Shown: in pieces, positions 44,842 through 54,105 of the stretch
Layout of the letters: every line of letters starts with the position of its first letter
Numbering within the stretch: the first letter of the stretch is position 1
From: Acidimicrobiia bacterium
Lineage (GTDB): Bacteria; Actinomycetota; Acidimicrobiia; IMCC26256; JAOSJM01
Length of the DNA stretch: 64,000 nucleotides
Assembly: GCA_027494165.1 (NCBI GenBank)
Contig: JAOSJM010000001.1
Span: 310,001-374,000 of the forward strand
Direction of reading: 5' to 3'
Position numbers and translations under genes: made by a program
Notes under the pieces: generated by a model
Told to the model about the DNA's origin: nothing
What the model saw: the letters and a program-made list of their open reading frames with translations, nothing else
Database searches by the model: none

Positions 44842-46136
44842 GCACCGGGCCCGCCCCCGTCCCGGTCGGGCCGCCCGCTCGCCCCGACGGCATCCGGAGG
44901 ACGCGTCTCGAGCGGGGCCTGCGCGTCGTGACCGAGGCCCTGCCCGAGCTGCGGTCGGTCGCGGTCGGTTTCTGGGTCGGGAGCGGATCGCGCGACGAGG
45001 TCCCGGAGCGGGCGGGGGTCAGCCACTTCCTCGAGCACCTGCTGTTCAAGGGCACCGAGGACCGCACGGCGCGGCAGATCGCCGAGGCCGTCGAGTCGGT
45101 CGGCGGCGCGATGAACGCCTTCACCACCCAGGAGTACACGGCGTTCTACGTGCGGGTCCCCGACGACCGCCTCGAGCTGGCCCTCGACATCCTGTCCGCC
45201 GTGATCTGGACCCCCGCCTTCCGGCCCGACGACGTGGAGGCGGAGCGGCAGGTGATCCTCGAGGAGATCCGCATGCGCGAGGACGTCCCCGAGGACCTCG
45301 TGCACGAGCTCTTCGCCGCCGCGCTGTTCCCGGACCATCCACTGGGGCGGGAGATCATCGGGACGCCCGAGACGGTGGGGTCCGTGCCCCGCGAGGGCAT
45401 CGCGGCTCACCACGGCGACCACTACCGGCCGGCCAACGTGGTCGTGGCCGCGGCCGGCAACCTCGACCACGACGCCGTGACCGCGATGGTCGCGGAGCGG
45501 CTGGGGCCGACCCCGGGGGACCGGCCGGCCCGCGTCGCGGACGACCTCCCGCCCTCCCGGGCGCTGTCGGTGCTCACCCGCCCCACCGAGCAGGCCCACC
45601 TCGTCGTGGGCACCCGGGCCCTCTCCAGGGGTGACGACGACCGCTACGCGCTGGCCGTCCTGAACCAGGCCTTCGGTGGGGGCATGTCCTCGCGGCTCTT
45701 CCAGGAGGTGCGCGAGGAGCGGGGTCTCGCGTACTCCGTCTACTCCTACTGGGGGGGCCTCGAGGAGACCGGCGTCCTCGGGGTCTACGCGGGGACGGCT
45801 CCGGGCCGGGTCGACGAGCTGCTGGCCGTGCTGGACGACCAGCTCGACCGGCTCACCGACGGCCTCACGGACGAGGAGCTCGACTCGGCCAAGGGCCATC
45901 TCCGGGGGGCCACGGCCCTGTCGCTGGAGACCTCGTCGAGCCGCATGCACCGCCTGGGCCGCAGCGAGCTCACCCTCGGCGAGGTCCCGACGCTCGACGA
46001 GGTGACGGCTCGCATCGACGCGGTCGAACCCGACGACGTGGACCGCGTCGTGGAGCGGGTCTTCACCGGTCCGCGGACACTCGCCGTGGTGGGACCCCTC
46101 GACGAGGCCGACCTGGCCCGATGGGCCCGGGAGTAG
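44838..46136 (+). CDS. M16 family zinc metallopeptidase
   Basis: A PqqL/mitochondrial-processing-peptidase-like protease of about 432 residues. [20 protein letters not shown] (~28) is followed by the inverted zinc motif [17 protein letters not shown] (HxxEH, ~58) with the distal Glu in the following helix. The C-terminal inactive-type domain has [20 protein letters not shown] (~278). No ATG, GTG or TTG starts this frame near pnp; a CTG overlapping the pnp stop (CTGA) is the best position, or the true start is hidden by another base error. The pnp-M16-dapB order is common in Actinobacteria. Confidence 0.9.
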   Translation: MSTGPAPVPVGPPARPDGIRRTRLERGLRVVTEALPELRSVAVGFWVGSGSRDEVPERAGVSHFLEHLLFKGTEDRTARQIAEAVESVGGAMNAFTTQEYTAFYVRVPDDRLELALDILSAVIWTPAFRPDDVEAERQVILEEIRMREDVPEDLVHELFAAALFPDHPLGREIIGTPETVGSVPREGIAAHHGDHYRPANVVVAAAGNLDHDAVTAMVAERLGPTPGDRPARVADDLPPSRALSVLTRPTEQAHLVVGTRALSRGDDDRYALAVLNQAFGGGMSSRLFQEVREERGLAYSVYSYWGGLEETGVLGVYAGTAPGRVDELLAVLDDQLDRLTDGLTDEELDSAKGHLRGATALSLETSSSRMHRLGRSELTLGEVPTLDEVTARIDAVEPDDVDRVVERVFTGPRTLAVVGPLDEADLARWARE

Positions 46137-46181
46137 CCGGGTCCGGCGGCCGGACCCCGGGCCGCACCGGGCCTTCCCGGG

Positions 46182-46187
46182 TAGCCT
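46182..46187 (+). promoter_or_regulatory. -10 box TAGCCT, leaderless start of dapB
   Basis: TAGCCT ends 6 nt before the dapB ATG at 46194. Confidence 0.5.
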
Positions 46188-46193
46188 GACCCC

Positions 46194-46985
46194 ATGATCC
46201 GGGTGGGCGTCTTCGGGGCCGGGGGCCGCATGGGCTCGACCGTGTGCCGGGCCGTCGCCGACGACCCCGAGCTCGAGCTGGTGGCGGCCGTCGACCCGTT
46301 CCACGCGGGCATCGACCTCCACCAGCTCGGGGTGGCCGGCACCGGCCTCCAGGTGGCCGCCGGGGCCGACGCCATGTCAGCCGCAGGTGCCGAGGTGGCC
46401 GTGGACTTCACGGTCCTCGACGCCGCGCGGGAGAACCTGCGCTGGTGCGCGCGGCACGGCGTCCACGCGGTCGTCGGCACGACGGGGTTCGGTCCGGCGG
46501 AGCTCGAGGACCTCCGCGGCCGGTTCGAGGCGAGCACCGCCAACGCCGTGATCGCGCCCAACTTCGCCATCGGGGCGGTGCTGATGATGCGCTTCGCCGA
46601 GCTGGCCGCCCCGTACTTCGACTCGGTGGAGATCATCGAGCTCCACCACGACGCCAAGGTGGACGCCCCGTCGGGGACGGCCATGCTCACCGCCGAGCGG
46701 ATCGCGGCGGCCTCCGAGGACTGGGCCCGGGACCCCACCACCCACCTGGTCGCCGAGGGGGCACGGGGTGGCGAGGGACCGGGCGGGATCCGCGTCCACG
46801 CCGTGCGCCTGCGCGGGCTCGTCGCCCACCAGGAGGTCCTGTTCGGGGCCACCGGCCAGTCGCTCTCGATCCGCCACGACTCCTACGACCGCACCTCCTT
46901 CATGCCGGGCGTCCTCCTCGCGATCCGGGCGGTCGGCCGGCGCCCGGGCCTGACGGTCGGCCTCGACGTGCTCCTCGGGGTCTGA
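46194..46985 (+). CDS. dapB: 4-hydroxy-tetrahydrodipicolinate reductase
   Basis: DapB catalyses the NAD(P)H step toward diaminopimelate and lysine. The 263-residue protein shows RVGVFGAGGRMGSTVCRAV (~3), AVVGTTGFGPAEL (~93), APNFAIGAVLMMRFAE and the catalytic/substrate motif ELHHDAKVDAPSGTAMLTAE (~149). It ends in the dimerisation helix and the SFMPGVLLAIRAV segment. It has its own leaderless promoter and a 101-nt gap before livF. Confidence 0.97.
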   Translation: MIRVGVFGAGGRMGSTVCRAVADDPELELVAAVDPFHAGIDLHQLGVAGTGLQVAAGADAMSAAGAEVAVDFTVLDAARENLRWCARHGVHAVVGTTGFGPAELEDLRGRFEASTANAVIAPNFAIGAVLMMRFAELAAPYFDSVEIIELHHDAKVDAPSGTAMLTAERIAAASEDWARDPTTHLVAEGARGGEGPGGIRVHAVRLRGLVAHQEVLFGATGQSLSIRHDSYDRTSFMPGVLLAIRAVGRRPGLTVGLDVLLGV

Positions 46986-47073
46986 GGGCGGCGCCGCGGG
47001 CGCGGCGGCGAGCGGGAACCGGTCGCCCGGACGAGGGCGATTTGCCCCGGCGCGTGACGGTCGGTCCACCGTG

Positions 47074-47079
47074 TAGTGT
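47074..47079 (+). promoter_or_regulatory. -10 box TAGTGT, leaderless start of livF operon
   Basis: TAGTGT ends 7 nt before GTG 47087, the first gene of the liv-type operon. No strong -35 is seen. Confidence 0.5.
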
Positions 47080-47086
47080 CCGGCCC

Positions 47087-47902
47087 GTGGTGGGCCCGGG
47101 ACACGGGGATCCGATCCTCGCCGTGCACAACGTGGAGGTGGTGTACGGCGGGGTCATCCTCGCCCTGCGAGGGGTCAGCCTCGAGGTCCCGGCGGGCAGC
47201 ATCGTCGCGCTCCTGGGCGCCAACGGGGCCGGGAAGACGACGGTGCTGCGGACCGTCTCGGGCCTCCTCGACGTCCACCACGGGGAGGTCGACCGGGGCG
47301 AGGTGACCTTCGAGGGGGAGCCCGTCCCGCTCCACGACCCTGCGGCCGTCGTCCGCCGTGGCATCGCGCAGGTCATGGAGGGCCGCCGGATCTTCGCCGA
47401 GCTCACCGTCGACGAGAACCTCCGGGCCGGGGCGTTCACCCGACGGGACCGGTCCGAGATCCGCCGCAGCTACGAGCGCGTGATGGACCTGTTCCCGGTC
47501 CTCGCCGATCGCCGGCGCTCGACGGCGGGATACCTCTCGGGTGGCGAGCAGCAGATGCTCGCCATCGCGCGCGCGCTCATGGCGTCCCCCCGCCTCCTCC
47601 TCCTCGACGAGCCCTCGCTCGGGCTCGCTCCGCTGATCGTCCAGCAGATCAAGGACATCGTGGTCGAGATCAACCGGGCCGGGACCAGCGTGCTCCTGGT
47701 CGAGCAGAACGCGACGATGGCCCTGTCGATCGCCCACCACGGCTACGTGCTCGAGAACGGCAAGGTGGTGAAGGACGGGCCGGCGGCCGAGCTCCTCGCC
47801 GACCGCGACATCCAGGAGTTCTACCTGGGGGTCGGTGAGGCCGGGCGGAGGTCCTTCCGCGACGTGAAGACCTACCGGCGCAAGAAGCGGTGGAGCGCCT
47901 GA
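47087..47902 (+). CDS. livF: Branched-chain amino acid-type ABC transporter ATPase LivF
   Basis: An ABC ATPase of 271 residues. Walker A is LLGANGAGKTTVLRT (~42), the signature is YLSGGEQQMLAIARALMA (~147), and Walker B LLLLDEPSLGLAPLIV is followed by VLLVEQNATMALSIAHHGYV. This is the LivF subfamily. A C-terminal extension (RSFRDVKTYRRKKRWSA) goes beyond the usual end, as in related actinobacterial and proteobacterial transporters. It is the first gene of livF-livG-acyl-CoA ligase-livH-livM-livK and overlaps livG (TGATG). Confidence 0.93.
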   Translation: MVGPGHGDPILAVHNVEVVYGGVILALRGVSLEVPAGSIVALLGANGAGKTTVLRTVSGLLDVHHGEVDRGEVTFEGEPVPLHDPAAVVRRGIAQVMEGRRIFAELTVDENLRAGAFTRRDRSEIRRSYERVMDLFPVLADRRRSTAGYLSGGEQQMLAIARALMASPRLLLLDEPSLGLAPLIVQQIKDIVVEINRAGTSVLLVEQNATMALSIAHHGYVLENGKVVKDGPAAELLADRDIQEFYLGVGEAGRRSFRDVKTYRRKKRWSA

Positions 47903-48675
47903 TGGGCGGTCCGCTGCTCGAGGTCTGCGAGGTGACGCTGCGCTTCGGCGGCGTCACCGCGCTGAAGGACGTGTCGTTCGGCGTCGCGGAGGACGAGCTC
48001 TTCGCCATCATCGGTCCCAACGGGGCGGGGAAGACGTCGATCTTCAACTGCCTCAACGGCGTGTACCGGCCCCAGGAGGGGCGGATCCTCCTGGCGGGCG
48101 CCGACGTCACGGGCCACCGGCCCCCCGAGATGGCCCGCCGGGGCGTCGCCCGGACGTTCCAGAACCTGGGCCTGTTCGAGAACCTCGACGTCGTCGACAA
48201 CCTGATGCTCGGCCGCCACCACCTCATGCGCACGGGCTTCCTCTCGGGGAGCGCGTGGCTGGGCCGGGCCAAGCGCGAGGAGATCCGCCACCGCGGGCGG
48301 TGCGAGGAGATCGTGGACTTCCTCGACCTCGGCCGGTACCGGGGCACTCCGGTGGGTCTCCTCCCGTACGGCATCAAGAAGCGGATCGAGCTGGGGCGCG
48401 CCCTCGCCATGGACCCGCGGCTGTTGCTCCTCGACGAGCCCGTGGCCGGCATGAACCTCGAGGAGACCGAGGACATGGCCCGCTACGTCCTCGAGGTGCG
48501 CCGCAACCTCGGCGTCTCCATGGTGCTGGTCGAGCACGACATGCACCTGGTCATGGACCTGGCCGACCGGGTGATGGTGCTGGACTTCGGGCAGGTCATC
48601 GCCATGGGCCCACCGGCCGAGGTCCAGGCGGACCCGAAGGTCGTCGAGGCCTACCTGGGCCAGGTGTCGTCGTGA
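47902..48675 (+). CDS. livG: Branched-chain amino acid-type ABC transporter ATPase LivG
   Basis: The second ABC ATPase, 257 residues. Walker A is IIGPNGAGKTSIFNCLNGVY (~35). The LivG-type insertion NLMLGRHHLMRTGFLSGSAW lies between Walker A and the signature, which is degenerate: LLPYGIKKRIELGRALAMDP (~150) has LPYG in place of LSGG. Walker B is LLLLDEPVAGMNLEE. The LPYG form is usual in this subfamily. ATG 47902 shares a base with the livF stop (TGATG); GTG 47890 is an alternative start. Confidence 0.93.
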   Translation: MGGPLLEVCEVTLRFGGVTALKDVSFGVAEDELFAIIGPNGAGKTSIFNCLNGVYRPQEGRILLAGADVTGHRPPEMARRGVARTFQNLGLFENLDVVDNLMLGRHHLMRTGFLSGSAWLGRAKREEIRHRGRCEEIVDFLDLGRYRGTPVGLLPYGIKKRIELGRALAMDPRLLLLDEPVAGMNLEETEDMARYVLEVRRNLGVSMVLVEHDMHLVMDLADRVMVLDFGQVIAMGPPAEVQADPKVVEAYLGQVSS

Positions 48676-48679
48676 GGGG

Positions 48680-50518
48680 GTGCCCATGACCGTCGTCGAG
48701 GAGCGCGCCGGCGCCGTCCCCCGAGCGGGAGAGCCGTCGTCCCTGCCCGCGCTGCTGCTGGGTCACGCCGCCCGGCGGCCCGAAGCGCTGGCTCTCCGGC
48801 ACAAGCGCCTGGGCCTGTGGCAGGAGGTGAGCTGGAGCGAGTACGCGACGCGGTCGGCCCAAGTGGGTCTCGGCCTCCTGGCCCTCGGTGTCGAGCCCGG
48901 GGACCGCGTGGCCGTGCACAGCGAGAACCGCCCGGAGTGGTGCTACGCCGACCTCGGCATCCAGGGGATCGGCGCGGTCACGGTGGGCATCTACCCGACC
49001 AGCCCGGCCGCCGAGGTCGAGTACCTCGTGGGGCACTCGGAGAGCGTCGTCCTCGTCGTCGAGGACGAGGAGCAGCTCGACAAGGCCCTCGAGGTCCGCG
49101 ACCGGCTGCCCCGGCTGCGCAAGATCGTCGTGATCGACACGCGGGGCGTGAAGAACCTCGACGACGAGCTCCTGATGACCTTCGAGGAGCTCGAGGCCCT
49201 CGGCGCTGCTCACGACCCGGCCGAGTGGGCCGAGCGGGCGGCCGGGGTCGCCGCCGAGGACGTCGCCGTCATCGTCTACACCTCGGGCACGACGGGACCG
49301 CCCAAGGGCGCCATGCTCTCCCAGGCGAACCTCCTCGCCATGGGCCTCATGCTCTCCGACGCCCTCGCCTCCCGCCCCGAGGACGAGGTCCTCTCGTACC
49401 TGCCGCTGTGCCACGTGGCCGAGCGACTCGTCTCCGTCGTCGTCGCGCTCACCGCCGGGTACGTGGTGAACTTCGGCGAGGGGGGAGACGCCTTCGCCAA
49501 CGACCTGCGCGAGGTCCAGCCGACCGTGTTCGTGGGCGTTCCCCGCGTGTGGGAGAAGATGCTCGCGGCCGTCCGGATCAGGGTCGAGTCGTCCACCTGG
49601 CTGAAGCGTCGCCTCTTCGACCTCTGGCTGCGGCGTGGAGCGAGGGTCGCCGCCCGGCGCCGCTCGGGACGGGCGGGACCCGTCGACGCGGCCGTCGGCT
49701 TCCTGGCCTGGCTGTCGGTGTTCCGGACCCTCCGCCGCAAGTTGGGGCTGGGCCGGGTCCGGCTCGCCCTGAGCGGCGCGGCGCCGATCGCGCCCCAGGT
49801 GCTCGAGCTCTTCTGGGCGGTCGGCGTGCCGGTGCTGGAGGTGTACGGGCAGACGGAGTGCTCCGGCGTGGCCACGATGATGCCCTCCGACGACGTCCGG
49901 CTCGGCACCGTCGGCACGGCCCTCCCCGGCGTGGAGGTGCGCACCGGGGAGCTCGGCGAGATCCTCGTCCGCAGCGAGGCCGTGTTCGTCGGGTACTTCC
50001 GCAACGAGGAGGCCACCCGCGAGGCGGTCGACCCGGAGGGCTGGCTCCACACCGGCGACGTGGGCGAGCTCGACGCGGACGGCTACCTCGTGATCACCGA
50101 CCGGATGAAGGACATCATCGTCACGGCCGGCGGCAAGAACGTGTCGCCACAGTTCATCGAGAACCTGCTGAAGGTGTCCCCGTTCGTCCGGGAGGCCATC
50201 GTCGTGGGGGACCGCCGCCCCTACCTCACCGCGCTCATCGGGATCGAGGTCGACACCGTGGGCGAGTGGTCGGGCCGCCACGGTGTCCCGTTCACCACCT
50301 ACCGGGACCTCTCCGAGAAGCCCGAGGTCCGGGAGCTCATCGGGGAGTGGGTCGCCGAGGTCAACCGCGACCTCGCCCGGGCCGAGGAGATCAAGCGCTT
50401 CGAGCTGCTGCCCGTGGAGCTCGACCACGACGAGGGGCAGCTCACGGCCACCCAGAAGGTGAAGCGGCGGGCGATCGCCCAGCAGTTCTCGGAGCTGATC
50501 GAGCGGATGTACCGCTGA
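48680..50518 (+). CDS. AMP-binding long-chain acyl-CoA ligase within ABC importer operon
   Basis: A 612-residue ANL-superfamily ligase of the FadD15-like long-chain type. The P-loop-like motif is VIVYTSGTTGPPKGAMLSQA (~192); other motifs are EVLSYLPLCHVAERL, ALSGAAPIAPQVLELF, VLEVYGQTECSGVATMM, GWLHTGDVGELDADGYLVIT and DRMKDIIVTAGGKNVSPQFI. The C-terminal catalytic Lys (TATQKVKRRAI) is present. The start is GTG 48680 or ATG 48686. It lies between livG and livH with overlaps or gaps of a few bases, so it is part of the operon. It probably activates the imported carboxylate with CoA; the substrate is unknown. Confidence 0.92.
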   Translation: MPMTVVEERAGAVPRAGEPSSLPALLLGHAARRPEALALRHKRLGLWQEVSWSEYATRSAQVGLGLLALGVEPGDRVAVHSENRPEWCYADLGIQGIGAVTVGIYPTSPAAEVEYLVGHSESVVLVVEDEEQLDKALEVRDRLPRLRKIVVIDTRGVKNLDDELLMTFEELEALGAAHDPAEWAERAAGVAAEDVAVIVYTSGTTGPPKGAMLSQANLLAMGLMLSDALASRPEDEVLSYLPLCHVAERLVSVVVALTAGYVVNFGEGGDAFANDLREVQPTVFVGVPRVWEKMLAAVRIRVESSTWLKRRLFDLWLRRGARVAARRRSGRAGPVDAAVGFLAWLSVFRTLRRKLGLGRVRLALSGAAPIAPQVLELFWAVGVPVLEVYGQTECSGVATMMPSDDVRLGTVGTALPGVEVRTGELGEILVRSEAVFVGYFRNEEATREAVDPEGWLHTGDVGELDADGYLVITDRMKDIIVTAGGKNVSPQFIENLLKVSPFVREAIVVGDRRPYLTALIGIEVDTVGEWSGRHGVPFTTYRDLSEKPEVRELIGEWVAEVNRDLARAEEIKRFELLPVELDHDEGQLTATQKVKRRAIAQQFSELIERMYR

Positions 50519-51414
50519 TGGTCAAGTTCCTCCAGCTCACCGTGGGGGGCGTGGCCACCGGGACCATCTACGCCCTCGTGGCCCTCGGTTTCGTGGTGAT
50601 CTACCGCGCGACCGGGGTCATCAACTTCGCCCAGGGTGGCTTCGTGCTCCTGGGCGCCGCCCTCTCCTACAACTTCACCGACACGTGGGGGCTCCCCTTC
50701 TACGCGGGGATCCTCCTGGCGATGGCGGCCGCGGCGCTCATCGGGGTCGTGATCGAGCGGCTCGTGCTCCACCGGATGGTCGGCCAGCCCGTCTACGCCG
50801 TGATCATGATCACGATCGGGCTGCTCATCATCATCCAGCAGGTCGTCCAGTCGGTCTGGGGGGCCCAGGACATCTTCCGGACCGAGCCCTACGGGGCCAA
50901 GGTCGTGACCGTCGGCGACGTCACGATCAGCCACCGCGACATCGCCACGATCGTCACCGCGCTCCTGCTGCTCGGGCTCTTCTTCCTGTTCTTCCGGTAC
51001 ACGAAGTTCGGCGTGGCCATGCGGGCGACCGCGGTCGACCAGGAGGCGGCCCAGGCCCAGGGCATCAGCGCCGGGCGCGTCTTCGCCCTCTCGTGGGCGA
51101 TCGCCGCCGCGGTCGCGGTCCCGGCCGGCGTGATGCTCACCTCGGGCAACCGCCCGCTGAACCTGGGAGTGAGCTTCATCGCGCTCCGGGCCTTCCCGGC
51201 GATCATCATCGGGGGCCTCGAGTCGCCCGGCGGAGCCGTGATCGGGGGCATCGTCGTCGGGCTGGCGGAGAGCTACGGGGCCGGCTACCTGCCCGGGAAC
51301 GCGCCGTGGCTGGGCAACAACTTCGACATCGTCCTGCCCTACGTGATCATGCTCATGGTCCTCCTCGTCGCGCCGTACGGGCTGTTCGGGACCCGGGAGG
51401 TCCGCCGGGTCTGA
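50518..51414 (+). CDS. livH: Branched-chain amino acid-type ABC permease LivH
   Basis: A 298-residue permease with about eight membrane helices. TGTIYALVALGFVVIYRATG (~16) and GVINFAQGGFVLLGAAL are the LivH start, and MRATAVDQEAAQAQGISAGR (~170) is the cytoplasmic EAA-like coupling loop. The end ALRAFPAIIIGGLESPGGAV is typical. ATG 50518 shares a base with the ligase stop (TGATG), and livM overlaps in the same way. Confidence 0.94.
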   Translation: MVKFLQLTVGGVATGTIYALVALGFVVIYRATGVINFAQGGFVLLGAALSYNFTDTWGLPFYAGILLAMAAAALIGVVIERLVLHRMVGQPVYAVIMITIGLLIIIQQVVQSVWGAQDIFRTEPYGAKVVTVGDVTISHRDIATIVTALLLLGLFFLFFRYTKFGVAMRATAVDQEAAQAQGISAGRVFALSWAIAAAVAVPAGVMLTSGNRPLNLGVSFIALRAFPAIIIGGLESPGGAVIGGIVVGLAESYGAGYLPGNAPWLGNNFDIVLPYVIMLMVLLVAPYGLFGTREVRRV

Positions 51415-52519
51415 TGCGCCGCTCGCCCTTCCTCCGGACCCGTTACGAGCAGCAACTGCGGCTGGCTCCGACGCGGGCCAAGCAGCTCGCCCTGCTGGCG
51501 CTCGCGGTCGCGTACTTCGTCGTGCCCAGCATCCTGGGCGAGTCGTTCTGGCTCACCGTCCTCAACTTCGCCGGCATCACCGCCATCGGCGCGGTCGGCC
51601 TCAACCTCCTCACCGGGTACACGGGCCAGGTCTCCCTCGGGCACGCCGCCTTCCTCGGCATCGGCGCCTACACGGCCGGCTACCTGGGGGTGACCCGCGG
51701 GTACGACCTCTACGTGTGGCTGCCCGCCGCCGCGGTGCTCGGCGCCCTGGTGGGCGGCGTCGTCGGGCTCGTGGCGCTCCGCCTCCGGGGCAACTACCTG
51801 GCCATCGTCACCGTCGGGCTCGTGTTCCTCATGCAGCACGTGTTCCGGAACTGGGACACCGTGACCGGCGGGACCCGCGGTCTGTCGGCCGTGCGCGACG
51901 ACGGTGGGAGCGCGGCGGCGATCGGCGGGCTCGACTTCGGCCGCCTCGAGGTCTTCGGGCAGACCTACACCCTCGACCAGGGCTTCTTCTTCCTGATCTG
52001 GGGGGTCCTCTTCCTCAGCCTGCTCGTCGCCAAGAACGTCGTGCGCACCAACCCCGGGCGCGCGATGCAGGCCGTGCGCGACCGCGACGTCGCCGCCGAG
52101 GTGGTCGGCGTGAGCCTGTTCCGCACGAAGGTCGGGGCGTTCGCGCTGGCCAGCGCCTTCGCCGCGATCGCCGGCGCTCTCAACGGTGCCTTCAAGGGCT
52201 TCGTGAGCCCCGCCGAGTTCAACCTCCTGCTGTCGATCCAGTACGTCGCCATCGTCATCGTGGGCGGGGTGGGCACCCTCTACGGGGCCATGCTCGGAGC
52301 GCTCGTCATCGGGGCGCTGCCCGAGATCGTGGGTCGCTACTCGGACTCGATCCCCTTCCTGGCCGAGCCGACGGCCACGACCGGGGTGACCCCGGCGATC
52401 CTCTCCCAGATCCTCTACGGCCTGCTCATCGTGCTGTTCCTGATGTTCGAGCCCGGGGGTTGGCGGCGTTGTGGAGACGGGTCAAGACCTATTTCCTGAC
52501 CTGGCCTTTCCGGTACTGA
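51414..52519 (+). CDS. livM: Branched-chain amino acid-type ABC permease LivM (one frameshift)
   Basis: About 368 residues with eight to ten membrane helices. FAGITAIGAVGLNLLTGYTG (~54) and GQVSLGHAAFLGIGAYTAGY are the LivM hallmark. The EAA loop is PGRAMQAVRDRDVAAEVVGV (~215). The frame breaks at GGGGG 52455-52459, only ~20 codons from the end. One restored G gives PGGLAALWRRVKTYFLTWPF, the usual tail in this group, and TGA 52517-52519. Confidence 0.92.
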
Positions 52520-52609
52520 CGAGGAGGGACACGCGCGCCGCCGGCGGTTCTGCTAGGAAGTGACCGGGGGCACATCGACACCTGGGGAGCACGATGGGAA
52601 GGGGGCACG

Positions 52610-53923
52610 ATGCGACGGGGTAGAAGGCTACGCACGCTCGGCGTGCTGCTCGCGCTCGCGCTCGTGGTCGCGGCGTGCGGCGCCGGCGACGACGACGACG
52701 AGACCGAGGGCACGCAGGCGACGACCGCCGACGGGACGACCGAGACGACGGGCGCCGCGGCAGGGCCGCCCGAGGCGGCGGCGGGCTTCGATGGGACGAC
52801 GATCCGGCTCGGGGTCCTCACGCCCCAGACCGGGCTCGCCTCGCTCATCGGCATCCCGCTGACCGCCGGGAACCAGGTCTACTTCGACCAGCTCAACGAC
52901 GCCGGTGGTGTGGCCGGCCAGTACCAGGTCGAACTGGTCCTCGAGGACACCGAGTACGTGGCCGACATCGCCGTCCAGGCCTACAACAAGACCAAGGGCG
53001 ACGTCGTGATGTACACCCAGGTCCTCGGCACCGACGTCACGAACGCCGTCCTCCCGCAGATGAAGCGGGACAGGAAGGTGGCATCGCCGGCCACCCTCGA
53101 CGCCGAGTGGGTGCTCGAGGAGACCCTGCTCCCGGTGGCGTCCCCGTACCAGGTCCAGATGATGAACGGCGCGGACTGGTACTTCACCGAGGGCGGCGGC
53201 GAGGGCCAGACGGCGTGCGCGATCATCCAGAACGACGGCTACGGCGAGGCCGGCCTGGAGGGCGTCGAGGCGGCGGCCGAGGCGCAGGGCTTCGAGGTCG
53301 CGACCGTGGCCCGCTACGAGCTGGGTGCGCCCGACATGACGGCCCAGATCCAGCAGCTCATCGACAACAACTGCGAGGTGGTGTTCGCCACCACCCTGGC
53401 CAGCGACACCTCGAAGGTGTTCGGCAAGGCCGCCGAGCTCGGCTTCGCGGCGACGTGGCTCCTGCAGACGCCGGGCTGGCTGGGGCAGTTCGTGGGCACG
53501 GGGCTCGTCGACTACCTCGAGGCCAACGTCTTCGTCCTGTCCCAGGGCGGCCCCGCGTGGGGCGACACCTCGGTCCCGGGCATGGCCAACATGCTCTCGG
53601 CGATCGAGCAGTACAAGCCGGACCAGGGGCCCGACTTCTACTTCGCGTTCGGGTACCTGCAGGCCCAGACGGTCCACGCCCTGCTCGAGAAGGCCGTCGA
53701 GCTGGGTGACCTGAGCGAGGACGGGATCCTGGCGGCCCTCGAGCAGCTCGGGACCGTGAGCTACGACGGCCTCATGAGCGAGTACGTCTACGGACCGGTC
53801 GGCGAGCGGAACCCGCCGCGGGACACCTCGATCAACGCGGTGGACCGCGCGGGCCCGTGGGGCTGGAGCCAGGTCGTCGCCAACTACGAGTCGGACACGG
53901 CGGCCGAGTACGAGTTCGGGTAG
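52610..53923 (+). CDS. livK: Substrate-binding lipoprotein of Liv-type ABC importer
   Basis: A 437-residue periplasmic-binding-fold protein (Peripla_BP_6). Signal and lipobox: LGVLLALALVVAACG (Cys ~23), followed by an acidic/Thr linker. Mature part: IRLGVLTPQTGLASLIGIPL, GNQVYFDQLNDAGGVAGQYQ, VELVLEDTEY, then a second lobe with QNDGYGEAGLEGVEAAAEAQ. The preference cannot be read from sequence; the binding-site segment differs from LivJ/K, and the operon ligase suggests a carboxylic acid. A 90-nt gap after livM has no clear promoter. Confidence 0.92.
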   Translation: MRRGRRLRTLGVLLALALVVAACGAGDDDDETEGTQATTADGTTETTGAAAGPPEAAAGFDGTTIRLGVLTPQTGLASLIGIPLTAGNQVYFDQLNDAGGVAGQYQVELVLEDTEYVADIAVQAYNKTKGDVVMYTQVLGTDVTNAVLPQMKRDRKVASPATLDAEWVLEETLLPVASPYQVQMMNGADWYFTEGGGEGQTACAIIQNDGYGEAGLEGVEAAAEAQGFEVATVARYELGAPDMTAQIQQLIDNNCEVVFATTLASDTSKVFGKAAELGFAATWLLQTPGWLGQFVGTGLVDYLEANVFVLSQGGPAWGDTSVPGMANMLSAIEQYKPDQGPDFYFAFGYLQAQTVHALLEKAVELGDLSEDGILAALEQLGTVSYDGLMSEYVYGPVGERNPPRDTSINAVDRAGPWGWSQVVANYESDTAAEYEFG

Positions 53924-53944
53924 CCCGACCGGACGGTCGACGAG

Positions 53945-53978
53945 GCGGGCCCGCCGGGTGGATGACCGGCGGGCCCGC
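53945..53978 (+). terminator. Perfect 13-bp hairpin after liv operon
   Basis: Arms 53945-53957 and 53966-53978 (13 bp, all matched, 8-nt loop) begin 22 nt after the livK stop. No U tract. It is the likely end of the importer operon. The rest of the spacer to 54081 shows nothing else. Confidence 0.6.
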
Positions 53979-54081
53979 TCGCGTCCTGTCCCGCCCCGTC
54001 CCCCTCCGCCTCCGAGCGTTGGGTCGCACACCGCGCGCGTGCGTCTCGCTGGTGACCCGACGCGGGTGGGAGGTGGGCCGG

Positions 54082-54087
54082 TAGCGT
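54082..54087 (+). promoter_or_regulatory. -10 box TAGCGT upstream of first tetR gene
   Basis: TAGCGT ends 18 nt before GTG 54106, a very short leader. Confidence 0.4.
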
Positions 54088-54105
54088 GACCCCGGTGGTG
54101 ACGTC

